A stretch of 64,000 nucleotides of DNA, taken from NCBI GenBank assembly GCA_034926605.1, contig JAYFQV010000009.1, positions 186,001-250,000 on the forward strand. The letters are read 5' to 3'. This DNA comes from CALXXL01 sp034926605. GTDB taxonomy: Bacteria; Verrucomicrobiota; Lentisphaeria; Victivallales; Victivallaceae. Under the pieces are notes generated by a model. That model searched no databases, had not been told where the DNA came from, and saw only the letters and a program-made list of their open reading frames with translations. Positions 17,381-27,246 of this stretch are shown piece by piece. Made by a program: the position numbers and the translations under genes. Every line of letters begins with the position of its first letter. The stretch's first letter is position 1.

Positions 17381-17671
17381 TTACAGTCCGCTGTTAGCGT
17401 ACATATGGACTTCGGCGCCGCTTTCGCAGCAGCCGGCCATCTGCTCCACCGCTTTCTTGAAGTGTGGAGTGTTCAGATGGAAATCGAAAGCGGCGCGGTC
17501 ACGCCAGTTTTCGATGAAAGTCAGGGTATTTTCGTTTTCGAGGTCGCGGTACAGATCGTACGAGACGTTCCCGGCTTCGGCACGGCTGGCCTTGATCAGA
17601 TCGATGACAATGGCTTCAAATTCGGCGTTTTTTCCCGGTTTAACGTATACCGGCGCAACGATTGTAATCAT
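17381..17671 (-). CDS. Antibiotic biosynthesis monooxygenase (ABM) family protein, YgiN-like
   Basis: 96 residues, the size of one ABM domain (dimeric ferredoxin-like fold). Typical elements are VAPVYVKPGKNAEFEA at the N-terminus, the SYDLYRDLENENTLTFIENW core and the HLNTPHF segment with the conserved His. Family members are quinol or heme-related monooxygenases; the substrate here is unknown. A single gene with its own promoter and an AAGGAG ribosome site. The end of the gene can form a short hairpin (AGCG...CGCT) followed by six T, which may be a weak terminator. Confidence 0.85.
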   Translation of the reverse strand: MITIVAPVYVKPGKNAEFEAIVIDLIKASRAEAGNVSYDLYRDLENENTLTFIENWRDRAAFDFHLNTPHFKKAVEQMAGCCESGAEVHMYANSGL

Positions 17672-17697
17672 AATTAAGCTCCTTTTCTATAAAGGGA

Positions 17698-17726
17698 AAT
17701 ATAGCGCTCGGAAGGCCGAAATTCAA
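17698..17726 (-). promoter_or_regulatory. Promoter of the ABM monooxygenase gene
   Basis: On the minus strand TTGAAT, 17 bases, TATATT. The -10 box lies 27 bases before the ATG. Confidence 0.6.
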
Positions 17727-17822
17727 GCCGGATTTCGGCAAGGTTGCAAAAAAACCACCGGGAGGCTGGAAATTTCCGATTCGGGTGTTAATGTAATCGA
17801 AAAAATACAGCGGAGAGGAACG

Positions 17823-19913
17823 ATGACCGAAAATTACGAGAAGCAGGTTTATACGGCGGCGCTGGGCAAGGTGATAGGAGTCTATCTGGGGCGCCCGTTC
17901 GAGGGATGGAGCCGGAAAAAGGTCGAGGAAAAGTGGGGGAACGTCACCCGCTATGTCCATGAGGACTGCAACGTGCCGCTGGTGGTGCCGGACGACGACA
18001 TCACCGGAACCTTCACCTTCATCAAGGTGCTTGCAGATTCCGGTCTTCTGTCCGCCACCCCCGACGAATTTTTCGGTGAGACATGGCTGAACTATCTTTG
18101 GGAGAACCGAACGGTATTGTGGTGGGGCGGCATGGGCAACTCCACCGAACACACCGCGTACCTGCGGCTGAAGCACGGAGTGAAGTCGCCGCGCTCTGGA
18201 TCCATTGAGCTTAACTCCCGCAAAGTGGCCGAGCAGATCGGCGCCCAGATATTTATCGACGCCTTCGGCATGGTTTCCCCCGGCAATTTTGAACTGGCCG
18301 CCCGCATGGCCGAGAAGGCCGCCCGCGTCTCCCACGACGGCGAGGCGGTATATGCCGCCAAGGTGGTGGCCGCCATGGTCAGCCTTGCTTTCGAGCTGAA
18401 GGATATCGACGAGATACTCGACCGTGCCGTCGCGGTGATTCCAGCCGACTGCCTGATCGCCGAAATCCACCGCGAGGTTCGCGCCTGGACTGCCGCCGAT
18501 GGCGACTGGCGCCGGACTTTTGCCCGCATCGACGAGAAATACGGCTACAGCCGCTACGGCGGCAACTGCCATGTGGTGCCCAATCACGCCGCCATGGTGA
18601 TGGCCTGGGCCTTCGGGAAGAATGATTTCTTCAAGACCATGAGCATCATCGCCTCGGTCGGCTGGGATACCGACTGCAACGCCGCCAACGTTGGCTCCGT
18701 CTCCGCTCTGGTTGCCGGGCTCGAACATCTTTGCGATGTCTACGATTTCCGTACCCCGTTCGCCGACCGCCTCCTGCTGCCGACTTCCTCCGGAGACGAT
18801 TCCGTGACCGACGTTTTGAATATTGCGCTCAAGGTTGCCGCGCTGGGCCGTGAGGTAATGGGACAGCCGCCGTCTCCGCCGCCGAAAGGCGGAGCATGGC
18901 ATCACTTCGCGATGCCGGGAGCGCTTCATGGCTATCTGCCGGAGAACGGTTCCTGCGAGGTCTCAAATCCGGGCGGGATGCTGCGCGTTGTCTGCCGCGG
19001 CGGTCGCGCGCTGGTATCCACTCCGGTGCTCGGGCTTCAATATGCGGGGATGCCTTATCCGGCGGTTTCGACTCCGGCAATATATCCCGGCATGACTTTC
19101 AAAGTCTCCGGTCGCTGCACGGCGTTGGAAGCCTCGGGAACGTTCCGCGTTTTTGTGAGGCTTCTGGGGACGGACGGCAAACCGGAGGCAGAACCGCAGT
19201 TTTCGCCTTCGATCGCGCTTGCTGCCGGAAAGGATTTCGCCTTGGAATGGCGGCCGGAACTGGAACACGCGGCGGCCGAACTGGGGTTCGAAATCGCCGG
19301 GGAAACCGCGGCGGTGCGCGAAGTGGAGATCGACAAGGTTGAACGCGGCGGTAAAGTCGGGCTGCGCTATGCCTCGGCTCCGACCATCCGGCCTACCGGC
19401 GTTGCCGCCTGGTTTGTCGACCGCGAACTGGACGGGTGGATTTCCAACTGCGACATACTGCGCGGCGCGTTCACCGACGATCCGTCGGCGGATATCCTGT
19501 ATGCGCTGAAGAATGACGGCACCGGCGTTCTGGTGACCGGCGATCGCCATTGGGGCGATGTCAGCTTCCGCTGCAAATTCAACGTTCATATGGCCGATCG
19601 CGCCGGGATACTGGTGCACTATCAGGGGATGCGGCGTTATTGCGCGGTGGTGTTCGAGCCGGGCCGGTTGGCGATCGTGCGCAACTTCTACGGCGAGACC
19701 GTGCTGGCGGAAACTCCGTTCGGGTTCGAATACGAGCGAACCTATGATCTCAATGTCGAAGCGGCCGGTGGTTCGATAAAAGTATCGGTTGACGGCCGCG
19801 AACTGCTGTCGGCGGCCGACGCGATGCTCGATCGCGGCGGCGCCGGGCTGCTGGTGGAAACCGGCATGGCCGGGTTCCACGGCATTGCGGTGGATGCGGA
19901 CTGGAACAATTGA
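17823..19913 (+). CDS. ADP-ribosylglycohydrolase family protein with C-terminal beta-sandwich extension
   Basis: 696 residues. The first 370 residues form the all-helical ADP-ribosylglycohydrolase fold: the N-terminal DDDITGTF motif and the C-terminal GWDTDCNAANVGS motif provide the Asp/Thr cluster that binds two Mg ions. The rest is beta-rich and its end (GDVSFRCKFNVHMADRAGIL ... LNVEAAGGSIKVSVDG) looks like a concanavalin/LamG or DUF1080-type carbohydrate-binding sandwich. No signal peptide is seen. Such fusions in gut bacteria sit among glycosidase genes, so the substrate may be a glycoside and not ADP-ribosyl protein; this is inference. The start is set by GAGAGGAA before ATG; an upstream in-frame extension lacks a ribosome site. 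Confidence 0.8.
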   Translation: MTENYEKQVYTAALGKVIGVYLGRPFEGWSRKKVEEKWGNVTRYVHEDCNVPLVVPDDDITGTFTFIKVLADSGLLSATPDEFFGETWLNYLWENRTVLWWGGMGNSTEHTAYLRLKHGVKSPRSGSIELNSRKVAEQIGAQIFIDAFGMVSPGNFELAARMAEKAARVSHDGEAVYAAKVVAAMVSLAFELKDIDEILDRAVAVIPADCLIAEIHREVRAWTAADGDWRRTFARIDEKYGYSRYGGNCHVVPNHAAMVMAWAFGKNDFFKTMSIIASVGWDTDCNAANVGSVSALVAGLEHLCDVYDFRTPFADRLLLPTSSGDDSVTDVLNIALKVAALGREVMGQPPSPPPKGGAWHHFAMPGALHGYLPENGSCEVSNPGGMLRVVCRGGRALVSTPVLGLQYAGMPYPAVSTPAIYPGMTFKVSGRCTALEASGTFRVFVRLLGTDGKPEAEPQFSPSIALAAGKDFALEWRPELEHAAAELGFEIAGETAAVREVEIDKVERGGKVGLRYASAPTIRPTGVAAWFVDRELDGWISNCDILRGAFTDDPSADILYALKNDGTGVLVTGDRHWGDVSFRCKFNVHMADRAGILVHYQGMRRYCAVVFEPGRLAIVRNFYGETVLAETPFGFEYERTYDLNVEAAGGSIKVSVDGRELLSAADAMLDRGGAGLLVETGMAGFHGIAVDADWNN

Positions 19914-19920
19914 TATTGTC

Positions 19921-19940
19921 CCCGCCGACGGCGTGGCGGG
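19921..19940. terminator. Possible bidirectional hairpin between convergent genes
   Basis: CCCGCC, eight-base loop, GGCGGG in the 33-base gap between the convergent ADP-ribosylglycohydrolase and glycosidase-like genes. There is no strong T tract on either side, so termination is only suggested. Confidence 0.35.
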
Positions 19941-19946
19941 ATCTGA

Positions 19947-21965
19947 TTATTTTATCGACACTGTCAGATGGGTCTTCAGTGTTCCGCCCGGCACGGTGAT
20001 GGTCAGGGTGCCGCCGTTGTCTTTGAACGGCAGTTCGACGGTACTGCCGTACAGCGAGCCGGCCGAAACCTTTTCGATTTTGCGGGCGTCCGGTTTGCGC
20101 AGCGTTACCGTAAATTCGCCTGTTTCCGGGCACGGAAATTCATCTGTCATGCGGTAGCCGTCGGGGGAGGCCGGGCCGTCGATGGAACCGGCGGCATTGA
20201 GAATATGGGCGGTCCAGCCTCCGGTCTGCGGATTTACCAGGCTCGAGATCAGAACCCCGCGCGGCGCGGTGGCGGCGATGTCCGCCGGGCCGGTAAGTTC
20301 ACCGGCAAGTCGGCGGGCGATGCGGCCGCGTTTTTCGATCTCTTCCGGCGTAGGCGGCTGCCAGTCGCCCGGCGGCACCAGGTCGCGGTTCCAAGCCATC
20401 ACCCGCGGAAGCGGGCGGTTGTTCAGGGTTTCGGGTGCGAGCCGTACGATGTTCGGCGAATCACCGAGCAATTTTGCAAGCTCCTCCGGAGTTCGTCGGC
20501 CATAATGTTCGTAGGTACGCAGTCCGGCCTCTCCCAGCCAGAGCACTTTTTTTCCGGACTCGGCAAAGCCGCGGATGGCGGCGATCTCCCCGTCGCGCAG
20601 AAAGCGTGTTTCAGGCACGATCAGCAGTTCATACCGTCCGGTCAATCCCAGGTCGAAGTCCAGCTTCCCGACGTAGTTGAACGGTACGTTTTCAAGGATC
20701 ATGGTCTGCGCAATACTTCCGGAGAGGGTGGAATATTTCTGGTCGAGCTGGCGGTCCTGGGATGAGTCGTAAATCGCGATGCGGGCGAAGGAGGCATAGC
20801 CGGCCAGTTCGTCGATATGGAGTTTTTCGAAGTCGCGCATCGGCTGTTCGGGAAAGGTCTTGTTGTCGCGGTCGTCCGGAAAATATAGATGGCCGGTGTA
20901 GAGGCATAACATCCAGGCGAATTCGCGTTGAAACTGGGTGGCGGGGTAGGAGAGAGTCATCGGCGGGGCGTGATGCCAGCGGCCGACCATGGTGCGGTGA
21001 TGGGCCTCAACCGTGTATTCCGGCCACGAGTAACGCAGTGCGCCGCCGAAAGCCTCCTGAAAGCTCCAGTCGAGATCGCGGTAGTCGTCGAGCGTTACCG
21101 GGACGCAGTGTTTCCACGAGACTCCGGCCGCGCAGTAATGCGGGCGAAGCTGGGTGTAGCCCGGTTTCTTGTAGGCATCGCCGAGAGCGTGCTCGAAATC
21201 AATGATCGAGAGGTAGCGGAAGTGTTCCCATGCAAGGAACATCTCGGAGTCGTGATCGGCCATGACCTCGTCCCACTTTTCCGGCGGGGGCAACGTGAAG
21301 CCGGTACGTTCATGGAACAGGTTGCGGCAGTGTTCGCAGGCGCAGGCGTCGTCGCTCATAAACCAGAGGTCGTCCGGCAGTATTCCATCGATGCCGGCCT
21401 TGTATAGATCGGTGAGATAGTCGAAGTATATCCGGCGGAAATCGGGATTGTTGAGGCAGGTCCCGTAGTTGTGATAGAGGTTGGTGAACATCGGCAGTCC
21501 GGTGCGGCCGGAGACTTGGAACAGCGAGCCGACCGGAACGCCGTGGCAGTCGGAGTCCAGGTGCGAATCCTGTTCGTAGTGCGGCCAGTAGCGGTTGGCA
21601 AGCGGCGGTTCCTCCGGCAGGCGGGCGTACATTATGGTGGAGGAGTGATGCTCCACCACCACGATGCCGTATTTGTGGAAAGCGCGGCAGAGACGGCCGA
21701 CCGTGGTGGTCATTTTATCGAAATCACGGTAGAAGTTCCACAAATAATGGGTTGAGTTGAAGGTCATGACGTGGGTCACGCCGTGCGAGGCGAAAGTTTT
21801 GGCCAGATCGTCGAAGTCCTGATCGGTCCAGTCGAAATACATTTCATCGAAAACGGTCACGAACTTCCAGACCGCCCGCTGTTTTTCCGGCCCGGACTCC
21901 GGCGCCGCCGCCAGCACCATTCCGTACGCAGCGAATGCAGTCAGCGCCATTCTCAGAATTCCCAT
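19947..21965 (-). CDS. Secreted glycoside hydrolase-like protein (TIM barrel plus GATase-like domain)
   Basis: 672 residues with an N-terminal signal peptide (LRMALTAFAAYGMVLAAA). Residues about 30-400 look like a TIM barrel of the GH42/GHL type: FDDLAKTFASHGVTHVMTF, YGIVVVEHHSS, KAGIDGILPDD, with acidic pairs at strand ends. A Rossmann/flavodoxin-like region follows (LLIVPETRFLRDGEIAAIRGFAESGKKVLWL), resembling the trimerisation domain of beta-galactosidases, then a beta domain. The product is probably exported and acts on polysaccharides, but no catalytic pair can be assigned with confidence. It starts 34 bases after an aldo/keto reductase gene, so the two are one operon. Confidence 0.65.
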   Translation of the reverse strand: MGILRMALTAFAAYGMVLAAAPESGPEKQRAVWKFVTVFDEMYFDWTDQDFDDLAKTFASHGVTHVMTFNSTHYLWNFYRDFDKMTTTVGRLCRAFHKYGIVVVEHHSSTIMYARLPEEPPLANRYWPHYEQDSHLDSDCHGVPVGSLFQVSGRTGLPMFTNLYHNYGTCLNNPDFRRIYFDYLTDLYKAGIDGILPDDLWFMSDDACACEHCRNLFHERTGFTLPPPEKWDEVMADHDSEMFLAWEHFRYLSIIDFEHALGDAYKKPGYTQLRPHYCAAGVSWKHCVPVTLDDYRDLDWSFQEAFGGALRYSWPEYTVEAHHRTMVGRWHHAPPMTLSYPATQFQREFAWMLCLYTGHLYFPDDRDNKTFPEQPMRDFEKLHIDELAGYASFARIAIYDSSQDRQLDQKYSTLSGSIAQTMILENVPFNYVGKLDFDLGLTGRYELLIVPETRFLRDGEIAAIRGFAESGKKVLWLGEAGLRTYEHYGRRTPEELAKLLGDSPNIVRLAPETLNNRPLPRVMAWNRDLVPPGDWQPPTPEEIEKRGRIARRLAGELTGPADIAATAPRGVLISSLVNPQTGGWTAHILNAAGSIDGPASPDGYRMTDEFPCPETGEFTVTLRKPDARKIEKVSAGSLYGSTVELPFKDNGGTLTITVPGGTLKTHLTVSIK

Positions 21966-21998
21966 GATGATTTCCTTTTGTCAGGTCAAGATTGAAGT

Positions 21999-23033
21999 TC
22001 AGGTTAAATCGGAAGCCCCATCCGGTAAAAAGGTACGGTAATCGGCGTAATTTTTTTTCAGAAGTTCAGGCGTATCCAGACCGTAGGGGCACATGCTGGT
22101 GCAGTGGCCGCAGTGCAGACATTCCAATATCTTTTCCATTTTCTTCTGCCATTCCGGGGACAGCCAGTATGCCTGGGGGGCGCGCCGCAGCATCAGGCTC
22201 ATGCGGGCGCAGTTGTTGATTTCGATTCCGGCCGGGCAGGGGAGGCAGTATCCGCAGCCGCGGCAGAAATCGCCGGAAAGTTCATTGCGGTCGCGTTCGA
22301 TTTTCGCTTTAATCTCGCCGGACAACTCCGGCGGAGCGTCCTGATACAACAGGAATTCGTCCAGTTCCGTTTCCCGTTGAATGCCCCATATCGGTTCAAC
22401 ATGTTTGAACTCAGCCATGAACGCGTATGCCGCGGCCGAGTCGGCAATCAGTCCGCCGGAGAGCGCCTTCATCGCGATAAAGCCCATGTTCTGTGCCCGG
22501 CACTGCTCGGCAAGTTCGAGGTCGGGTCCGGCGGAAAGATAACTGAACGGGAACTGCAATGTGGCGAAAAGCCCGGATTCAACCGCCTCGCGCGCCACCT
22601 TCAGCCGATGGTTGGTGATGCCGATGAATCGGATTTTGCCTTGCTTTTGCGCTTCAAGCGCCGCCTCGTAAAGGCCGGTTCCGTCGCCGGGGCGGGGGCA
22701 AAACGCAGGATTGTGGAACTGGTAGATGTCGATATGGTCGGTGGCCAGCTGTGAAAGGGAGGTCTCGAGGTCGCGTCGAAACCCCTCCGCCGTCTGAGAG
22801 CCGGTTTTGGTTGCGATGATTATCTTGTCGCGCCGATGGTTGCCGAACGCGGCGCCCAGCTTGATTTCACTGTCCGAATAGGAGTGCGCGGTATCGTAAA
22901 AATCTATGCCGTGGTCGAATGCCTTGTGCAGCAGGCCAACCGCTTCGCTCTGTGAGACACGCTGTATGGGCAAAGCGCCAAACCCGTTCTTGTTTACGGT
23001 AATGCCGGTTTTGCCCAGTTTTACTTTTATCAT
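21999..23033 (-). CDS. Aldo/keto reductase with C-terminal ferredoxin-type 4Fe-4S domain
   Basis: 344 residues. The N-terminal TIM-barrel has the aldo/keto reductase landmarks FYDTAHSYSDSE (catalytic Asp and Tyr), ATKTG (Lys) and DIYQFHNP (His). The C-terminus adds two cysteine clusters, CRGCGYCLPCP and CLHCGHCTSMCP, for 4Fe-4S clusters, as in a large bacterial subgroup that likely couples ferredoxin to carbonyl reduction. The ATG (translation MIKVKLGKTG) has AAGGAG upstream; a longer reading frame in front lacks a ribosome site. Co-transcribed with the secreted glycosidase-like gene, which suggests a sugar or sugar-derived substrate. Confidence 0.85.
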   Translation of the reverse strand: MIKVKLGKTGITVNKNGFGALPIQRVSQSEAVGLLHKAFDHGIDFYDTAHSYSDSEIKLGAAFGNHRRDKIIIATKTGSQTAEGFRRDLETSLSQLATDHIDIYQFHNPAFCPRPGDGTGLYEAALEAQKQGKIRFIGITNHRLKVAREAVESGLFATLQFPFSYLSAGPDLELAEQCRAQNMGFIAMKALSGGLIADSAAAYAFMAEFKHVEPIWGIQRETELDEFLLYQDAPPELSGEIKAKIERDRNELSGDFCRGCGYCLPCPAGIEINNCARMSLMLRRAPQAYWLSPEWQKKMEKILECLHCGHCTSMCPYGLDTPELLKKNYADYRTFLPDGASDLT

Positions 23034-23060
23034 GATTTTCTCCTTGATATATTCGTGCAT

Positions 23061-23088
23061 AACATAACACGCCATATCTGAAATCCAA
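23061..23088 (-). promoter_or_regulatory. Promoter of the aldo/keto reductase operon
   Basis: On the minus strand TTGGAT, 16 bases, TATGTT, ending 28 bases before the ATG. The boxes are less ideal than others in the window. Confidence 0.45.
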
Positions 23089-23163
23089 GCCGCCGGTTAT
23101 GAAAAATTTCGATCGTTGTTGCCGCCGCCGCAGTTTTATGGAATATATGGGGGATAACCCGGT

Positions 23164-23191
23164 TTGCATTTGCGGACTGCCATGATATAGT
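23164..23191 (+). promoter_or_regulatory. Promoter of the hybrid histidine kinase gene
   Basis: TTGCAT, 16 bases, TATAGT, about 40 bases before the kinase ATG. The downstream leader contains a small inverted repeat ATTGT-CAA-ACAAT. Confidence 0.5.
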
Positions 23192-23231
23192 AACCATTGT
23201 CAAACAATACTTGTATATGATATTGGGAACG

Positions 23232-26200
23232 ATGCGAAAACAAATCGGAATCGGAACGCTGCCGCTCGGGGCGTTCACGCGGTGTGTGTTCTTGTGCGCA
23301 ATTGGCGCAGCCGGGGCCCCCGCGCAGGCGGCCGAGGACGTCTGCGATGACATCGTTTCCTCCGCCGCGCCTGTGGTGGCGGCGGTGCTTCTGCCGGTCA
23401 TCGCGGTGCTTATTTGGTATATAGTGCTGCTTCGCCGCCGGCTTGCACGGGCCGCGAAGCGGTTTTCGTCGCTGGATCAAGCGGTTGCGCAGGCCGGCGG
23501 CGGTGCGGTGGGTGTTGCCCGGCTATGGCGGCAGATACTAGATGTCGTTCCCGTCCATGTCTTTGTAAAGGATCCCGGCAACGGCTATCGTTATGTTTTC
23601 AACAACGAAGCCAGGGCCAGGTTCTACAACAGTACGGCCGGCGAACTGAACGGCAGGACCGATTTCGATTTTCTGCCGCGCGAACTTGCCGCAAGAATGC
23701 GCCGTGAAGACGAATTGGCGATGAACGGTTCCGGCGACGACTGCGAGCGCATTTCGGTGGTGCGCGGCGGTGACGGTCGCCTGCGCCATTTCCGTTCGAT
23801 CCAGCGGCCGTTCACCGCGGCTGACGGTTCCAGACTTCTGCTGGGAGTGTCGGTGGATGTCACCGAGTCGGAAGATACCAAGGCACGACTGCATAATGTG
23901 CTGGGGCTGCTTGAAAGCGGCAGCGAACTTATCCGTAGCGCGGTTTTCCGGGGCGACTTCATCAGCGGATTCCATATCGGCAGTTCGCGCCAGCTGGACG
24001 AAATGTGGCCATGCGAGAATGGCGAACGCATATTGATCGAGCGTTGGGTTTATGATGAGGACGTAGCCGAGTTCAAACGGAAGCTTCAGTCGCTTATCGC
24101 CGGGGAAAAGGATGCCGAAATTTTCGAGTACCGCTCCAATTACTACGGGGAAATGCGCTATTTTCGAGCGCGGGCAACCATAAACCGCGAGAATCCGCAG
24201 CTGCCGGTGTTCGACGGCGTGATCCAGGACGTCACCAACATTTCCCGCAGCGCGGGCGAACTCCGGGAGGCTCGCGAACTGTGGGAGATGGTCATAAACA
24301 TTCTGCCGATGACTTTCTATGTGAAAGACCCGGACGACGGTTTCCGGTTTTTGCAATGCAATCAGGCTTTCGCCGACTTCATCGGGAGACGCCGCGAGGA
24401 TGTTATCGGCAAGACCGGACTCGAACTGTTCGGCCCCACTCCGGTGGTGGCCAGAAATACCGAGCGCGACCGCGAGGCGATGGCTTCCCCCGACGGATTG
24501 GTGTACGAGGCGGGGCTTACCGACGCCCAGGGCATGCTGCATTGCGTGAAGGTGATCAAGAAAAACTTCGTCGGAACCAACGGCCGCCGGCTGCTGGTGG
24601 GCGCGGGGATCGACGTTACCGAACTCGATGGCCTGATCCGCAGCGAACGACTGAATGGCGATGCGCTGGCCTATGCAGTGACCGAACCCAATTTCGAAAA
24701 GGTGCTCGACCATATTGCCGCAATTCTGTCCGACGAGATGAGCGCCGATCGCGTTATCATTGCGCAGTGCAATGACAACGGCGAGCTGCGGCTTCGCAGC
24801 GAATGGCATACGGAAAACATGGATCCCATCACCGACGGCAGACTTGCCGTCTATCACAAACTGTGGGACGAAAATGTGAATCTCATGCACGAAAACCGCA
24901 TAATGACCATTCCCGATTTTTACAACAGCAAGTTCGGGCATCGGCTCCGCTCCGGCAAGGATATGGTGAAACAGGCTTTGATTGTGTCGCCGGTATTTGT
25001 CGGGGGAAAACTATGGGGCGCGCTTTTTGTGTTGTATTCGGATTTTCGGCGGAGTATGGCTTCGATCGACGAGAAGCTCATGCGATCCATGACCAGCATC
25101 ATTGCGCTGGCGGTAATCCGCGAGAACCAGAATTCCGCCATCGCCATGGCCGACAACGAGCGGCAGATGATCTTCGACAATATCGACATGCTGATCTGGC
25201 TGTATGACGCCGACAACCGGGTTGTGCGCGTAAACCGCCATGCCTGCAATCTGGTGGGGATGAGCATGGATGAAATCAAGGACAGTCCCTGTCACAAGGT
25301 CTTCGATTGCAATCTGTACCGTTCGCATGAGTGCCCGGTCAGGCAGACATTGTCCGACAATCGGCCCCATCAGGGAATATACCGCCGTAACGGCCGGGAG
25401 TATCTTATCGAATCGCGTCCGGTGTTCGACAGTGCCGGCCGGCTTGTCTATGTGGTGAAGTCCGGTACCGACGTTACCGAGCTCAACGCGGCCGCCGCCA
25501 ATGAGAAGGTGGTTAACTTCTGCCTCGAGACTCTGATCAGCGAAACCGATATGCGAAAGGCGATAACCAAGGCCCTGAAAGCGGTATGCGAGCATGTCGG
25601 AGCCACCCGCAGCTATATCTTCCAGTTTGATCACACCAGAAGAACCGTCTCATTGTTCGCCGAATATGCGGAATCGAGCCGCTCGCCGATCTTCGGAGAG
25701 GTCAAGGACCGTCCGTACTCCGCATTGCGCAACTGGGCGGACGTTTTCGCAGATCAGGAGAATATTCTGGTGAACGACGTGCTTTCGCCGGAATCGTCGG
25801 CGGGGCTCGGCCCATATTGGAGCGACTTCGCCCTGCGTTTTGCGATTCGCTCCCTGTATTCCAACCGGATTATGCTGGAAGGAAAGTTGTGGGGCTATAT
25901 CGGGCTGATATACGAGGACCAGATTTATCCGTTCAATGAAAACAATCTGAAGTTCTTGCGTTCGGTGGCCCGCTTCATTGAACTTATGCTGGTGCGTCGC
26001 GAAGCGCAGGATCAGATCATGCAGGCGTTGGCCCATGCGCAGGCGGCGGACAAGGCCAAGAGTTTCTTCATCGCCAGCGTGAGCCATGAAATCCGAACGC
26101 CGCTCAACGCGGTCATCGGGTTTGCCGAGCTTTTGCGCAACGGCAATGTGGCTCCGGAGGTGCAGAAGGAGTATCTGGACGCCATCGCGTTCAGCGGTAA

Positions 26201-27200
26201 CGCGCTGCTGCAGCTGATAAACGATGTGCTGGATCTTTCCAAACTCGAAGCCGACCAGATGAAAATTGTTCCGGAACCAACCGATTTCCCGGCTTTGTGC
26301 GCGGATGTGATGCGGGTGTTTGCTCATCGGGCGGCGGAACAGCACAACAAGTTGGAATGCGATGTGCCGCCGATGCCGACCCTGGAGGTGGATGTGCTCA
26401 GAGTACGGCAGGTGCTGTTCAACCTGATCGGCAACGCCGTCAAGTTTACCGAGTCTGGAACGGTCACGCTGCATGCCAGATTTTCGCCGGAAACCGCCGA
26501 GGATGGAACGCTGTCGGTCAGTGTGCGGGATACCGGCGTAGGCATTTCTCCGGAGGATCAGGAGAAACTCATGAAGCCGTTCGTTCAGCTTTCCAGAATG
26601 CGCGGTACCAACGCGGTAAACAACGGCACCGGACTCGGGCTGGCCATATCGCGCCAGCTGGTGAGAAAAATGGGTGGCGACCCCTGGATGCATAGCGAAC
26701 CCGGCAAGGGCAGTGTTTTCGGTATGACCATCCATCATGTGCGCTACTCCAACAAGCCGGTGGTTGCTCCGTCCGCCCCGGCCCCCGCCGCCGCTCCTGC
26801 CGAATTCGATGCCGTTACGGTGTTGCTGGTGGACGATGTTGCAATGAACTTGAAGGTGCTTCAGGCGATATGCGCCGACCTCAAGATAGGGCGGGTGATA
26901 ACCGCGGCGTCGGGAGCCGAGGCGCTGGCGGTGCTGGCGAAAGGCCGGGTGGACGTGGTTATGACCGATATGTGGATGCCCGGAATGGACGGAGCGGAAC
27001 TGCTGGCAAAAATCCGTGAAAACCCGAAGTTCGGCGCGCTGCCGGTGGTGGCGGTCACCGCCGATGTCGAAGCCAAGGATAATTTCAGGATGAGCGGTTT
27101 TTCCGCGGTGCTGCTCAAACCGGTCACCCTGGAGAACATGCGCAGGATATTGTCGAGTCTTACGGCGCCGGTGGCGGCCGAAGACGGTGATCGGGCATGA
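23232..27200 (+). CDS. Hybrid sensor histidine kinase with multiple PAS/GAF domains and receiver
   Basis: About 1322 residues. A signal sequence and a membrane helix (residues about 45-66) are followed by PAS-like domains near 95-215, 225-340 and 350-470, a GAF domain near 475-640, a PAS domain near 645-755 containing a Cys-rich stretch (PCHKVFDCN, HECPVR), a second GAF near 765-920, the HisKA box SHEIRTPLN with phospho-acceptor His952, the ATPase with NLIGNAVKF, DTGVGIS and GTGLGLA, and a C-terminal receiver with LLVDDVAMN and the phospho-Asp in MTDMWMPG (about 1246). No output domain is fused. The ATG is preferred for the GGGAA upstream; ATG and TTG codons further up are possible. The signal sensed is unknown. 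A metallophosphoesterase gene follows 46 bases later. Confidence 0.9.
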   Translation: MRKQIGIGTLPLGAFTRCVFLCAIGAAGAPAQAAEDVCDDIVSSAAPVVAAVLLPVIAVLIWYIVLLRRRLARAAKRFSSLDQAVAQAGGGAVGVARLWRQILDVVPVHVFVKDPGNGYRYVFNNEARARFYNSTAGELNGRTDFDFLPRELAARMRREDELAMNGSGDDCERISVVRGGDGRLRHFRSIQRPFTAADGSRLLLGVSVDVTESEDTKARLHNVLGLLESGSELIRSAVFRGDFISGFHIGSSRQLDEMWPCENGERILIERWVYDEDVAEFKRKLQSLIAGEKDAEIFEYRSNYYGEMRYFRARATINRENPQLPVFDGVIQDVTNISRSAGELREARELWEMVINILPMTFYVKDPDDGFRFLQCNQAFADFIGRRREDVIGKTGLELFGPTPVVARNTERDREAMASPDGLVYEAGLTDAQGMLHCVKVIKKNFVGTNGRRLLVGAGIDVTELDGLIRSERLNGDALAYAVTEPNFEKVLDHIAAILSDEMSADRVIIAQCNDNGELRLRSEWHTENMDPITDGRLAVYHKLWDENVNLMHENRIMTIPDFYNSKFGHRLRSGKDMVKQALIVSPVFVGGKLWGALFVLYSDFRRSMASIDEKLMRSMTSIIALAVIRENQNSAIAMADNERQMIFDNIDMLIWLYDADNRVVRVNRHACNLVGMSMDEIKDSPCHKVFDCNLYRSHECPVRQTLSDNRPHQGIYRRNGREYLIESRPVFDSAGRLVYVVKSGTDVTELNAAAANEKVVNFCLETLISETDMRKAITKALKAVCEHVGATRSYIFQFDHTRRTVSLFAEYAESSRSPIFGEVKDRPYSALRNWADVFADQENILVNDVLSPESSAGLGPYWSDFALRFAIRSLYSNRIMLEGKLWGYIGLIYEDQIYPFNENNLKFLRSVARFIELMLVRREAQDQIMQALAHAQAADKAKSFFIASVSHEIRTPLNAVIGFAELLRNGNVAPEVQKEYLDAIAFSGNALLQLINDVLDLSKLEADQMKIVPEPTDFPALCADVMRVFAHRAAEQHNKLECDVPPMPTLEVDVLRVRQVLFNLIGNAVKFTESGTVTLHARFSPETAEDGTLSVSVRDTGVGISPEDQEKLMKPFVQLSRMRGTNAVNNGTGLGLAISRQLVRKMGGDPWMHSEPGKGSVFGMTIHHVRYSNKPVVAPSAPAPAAAPAEFDAVTVLLVDDVAMNLKVLQAICADLKIGRVITAASGAEALAVLAKGRVDVVMTDMWMPGMDGAELLAKIRENPKFGALPVVAVTADVEAKDNFRMSGFSAVLLKPVTLENMRRILSSLTAPVAAEDGDRA

Positions 27201-27246
27201 TAAGACTTTTCTGCCCCGGATTGTGATTTTACGGAGATTAAAAACG

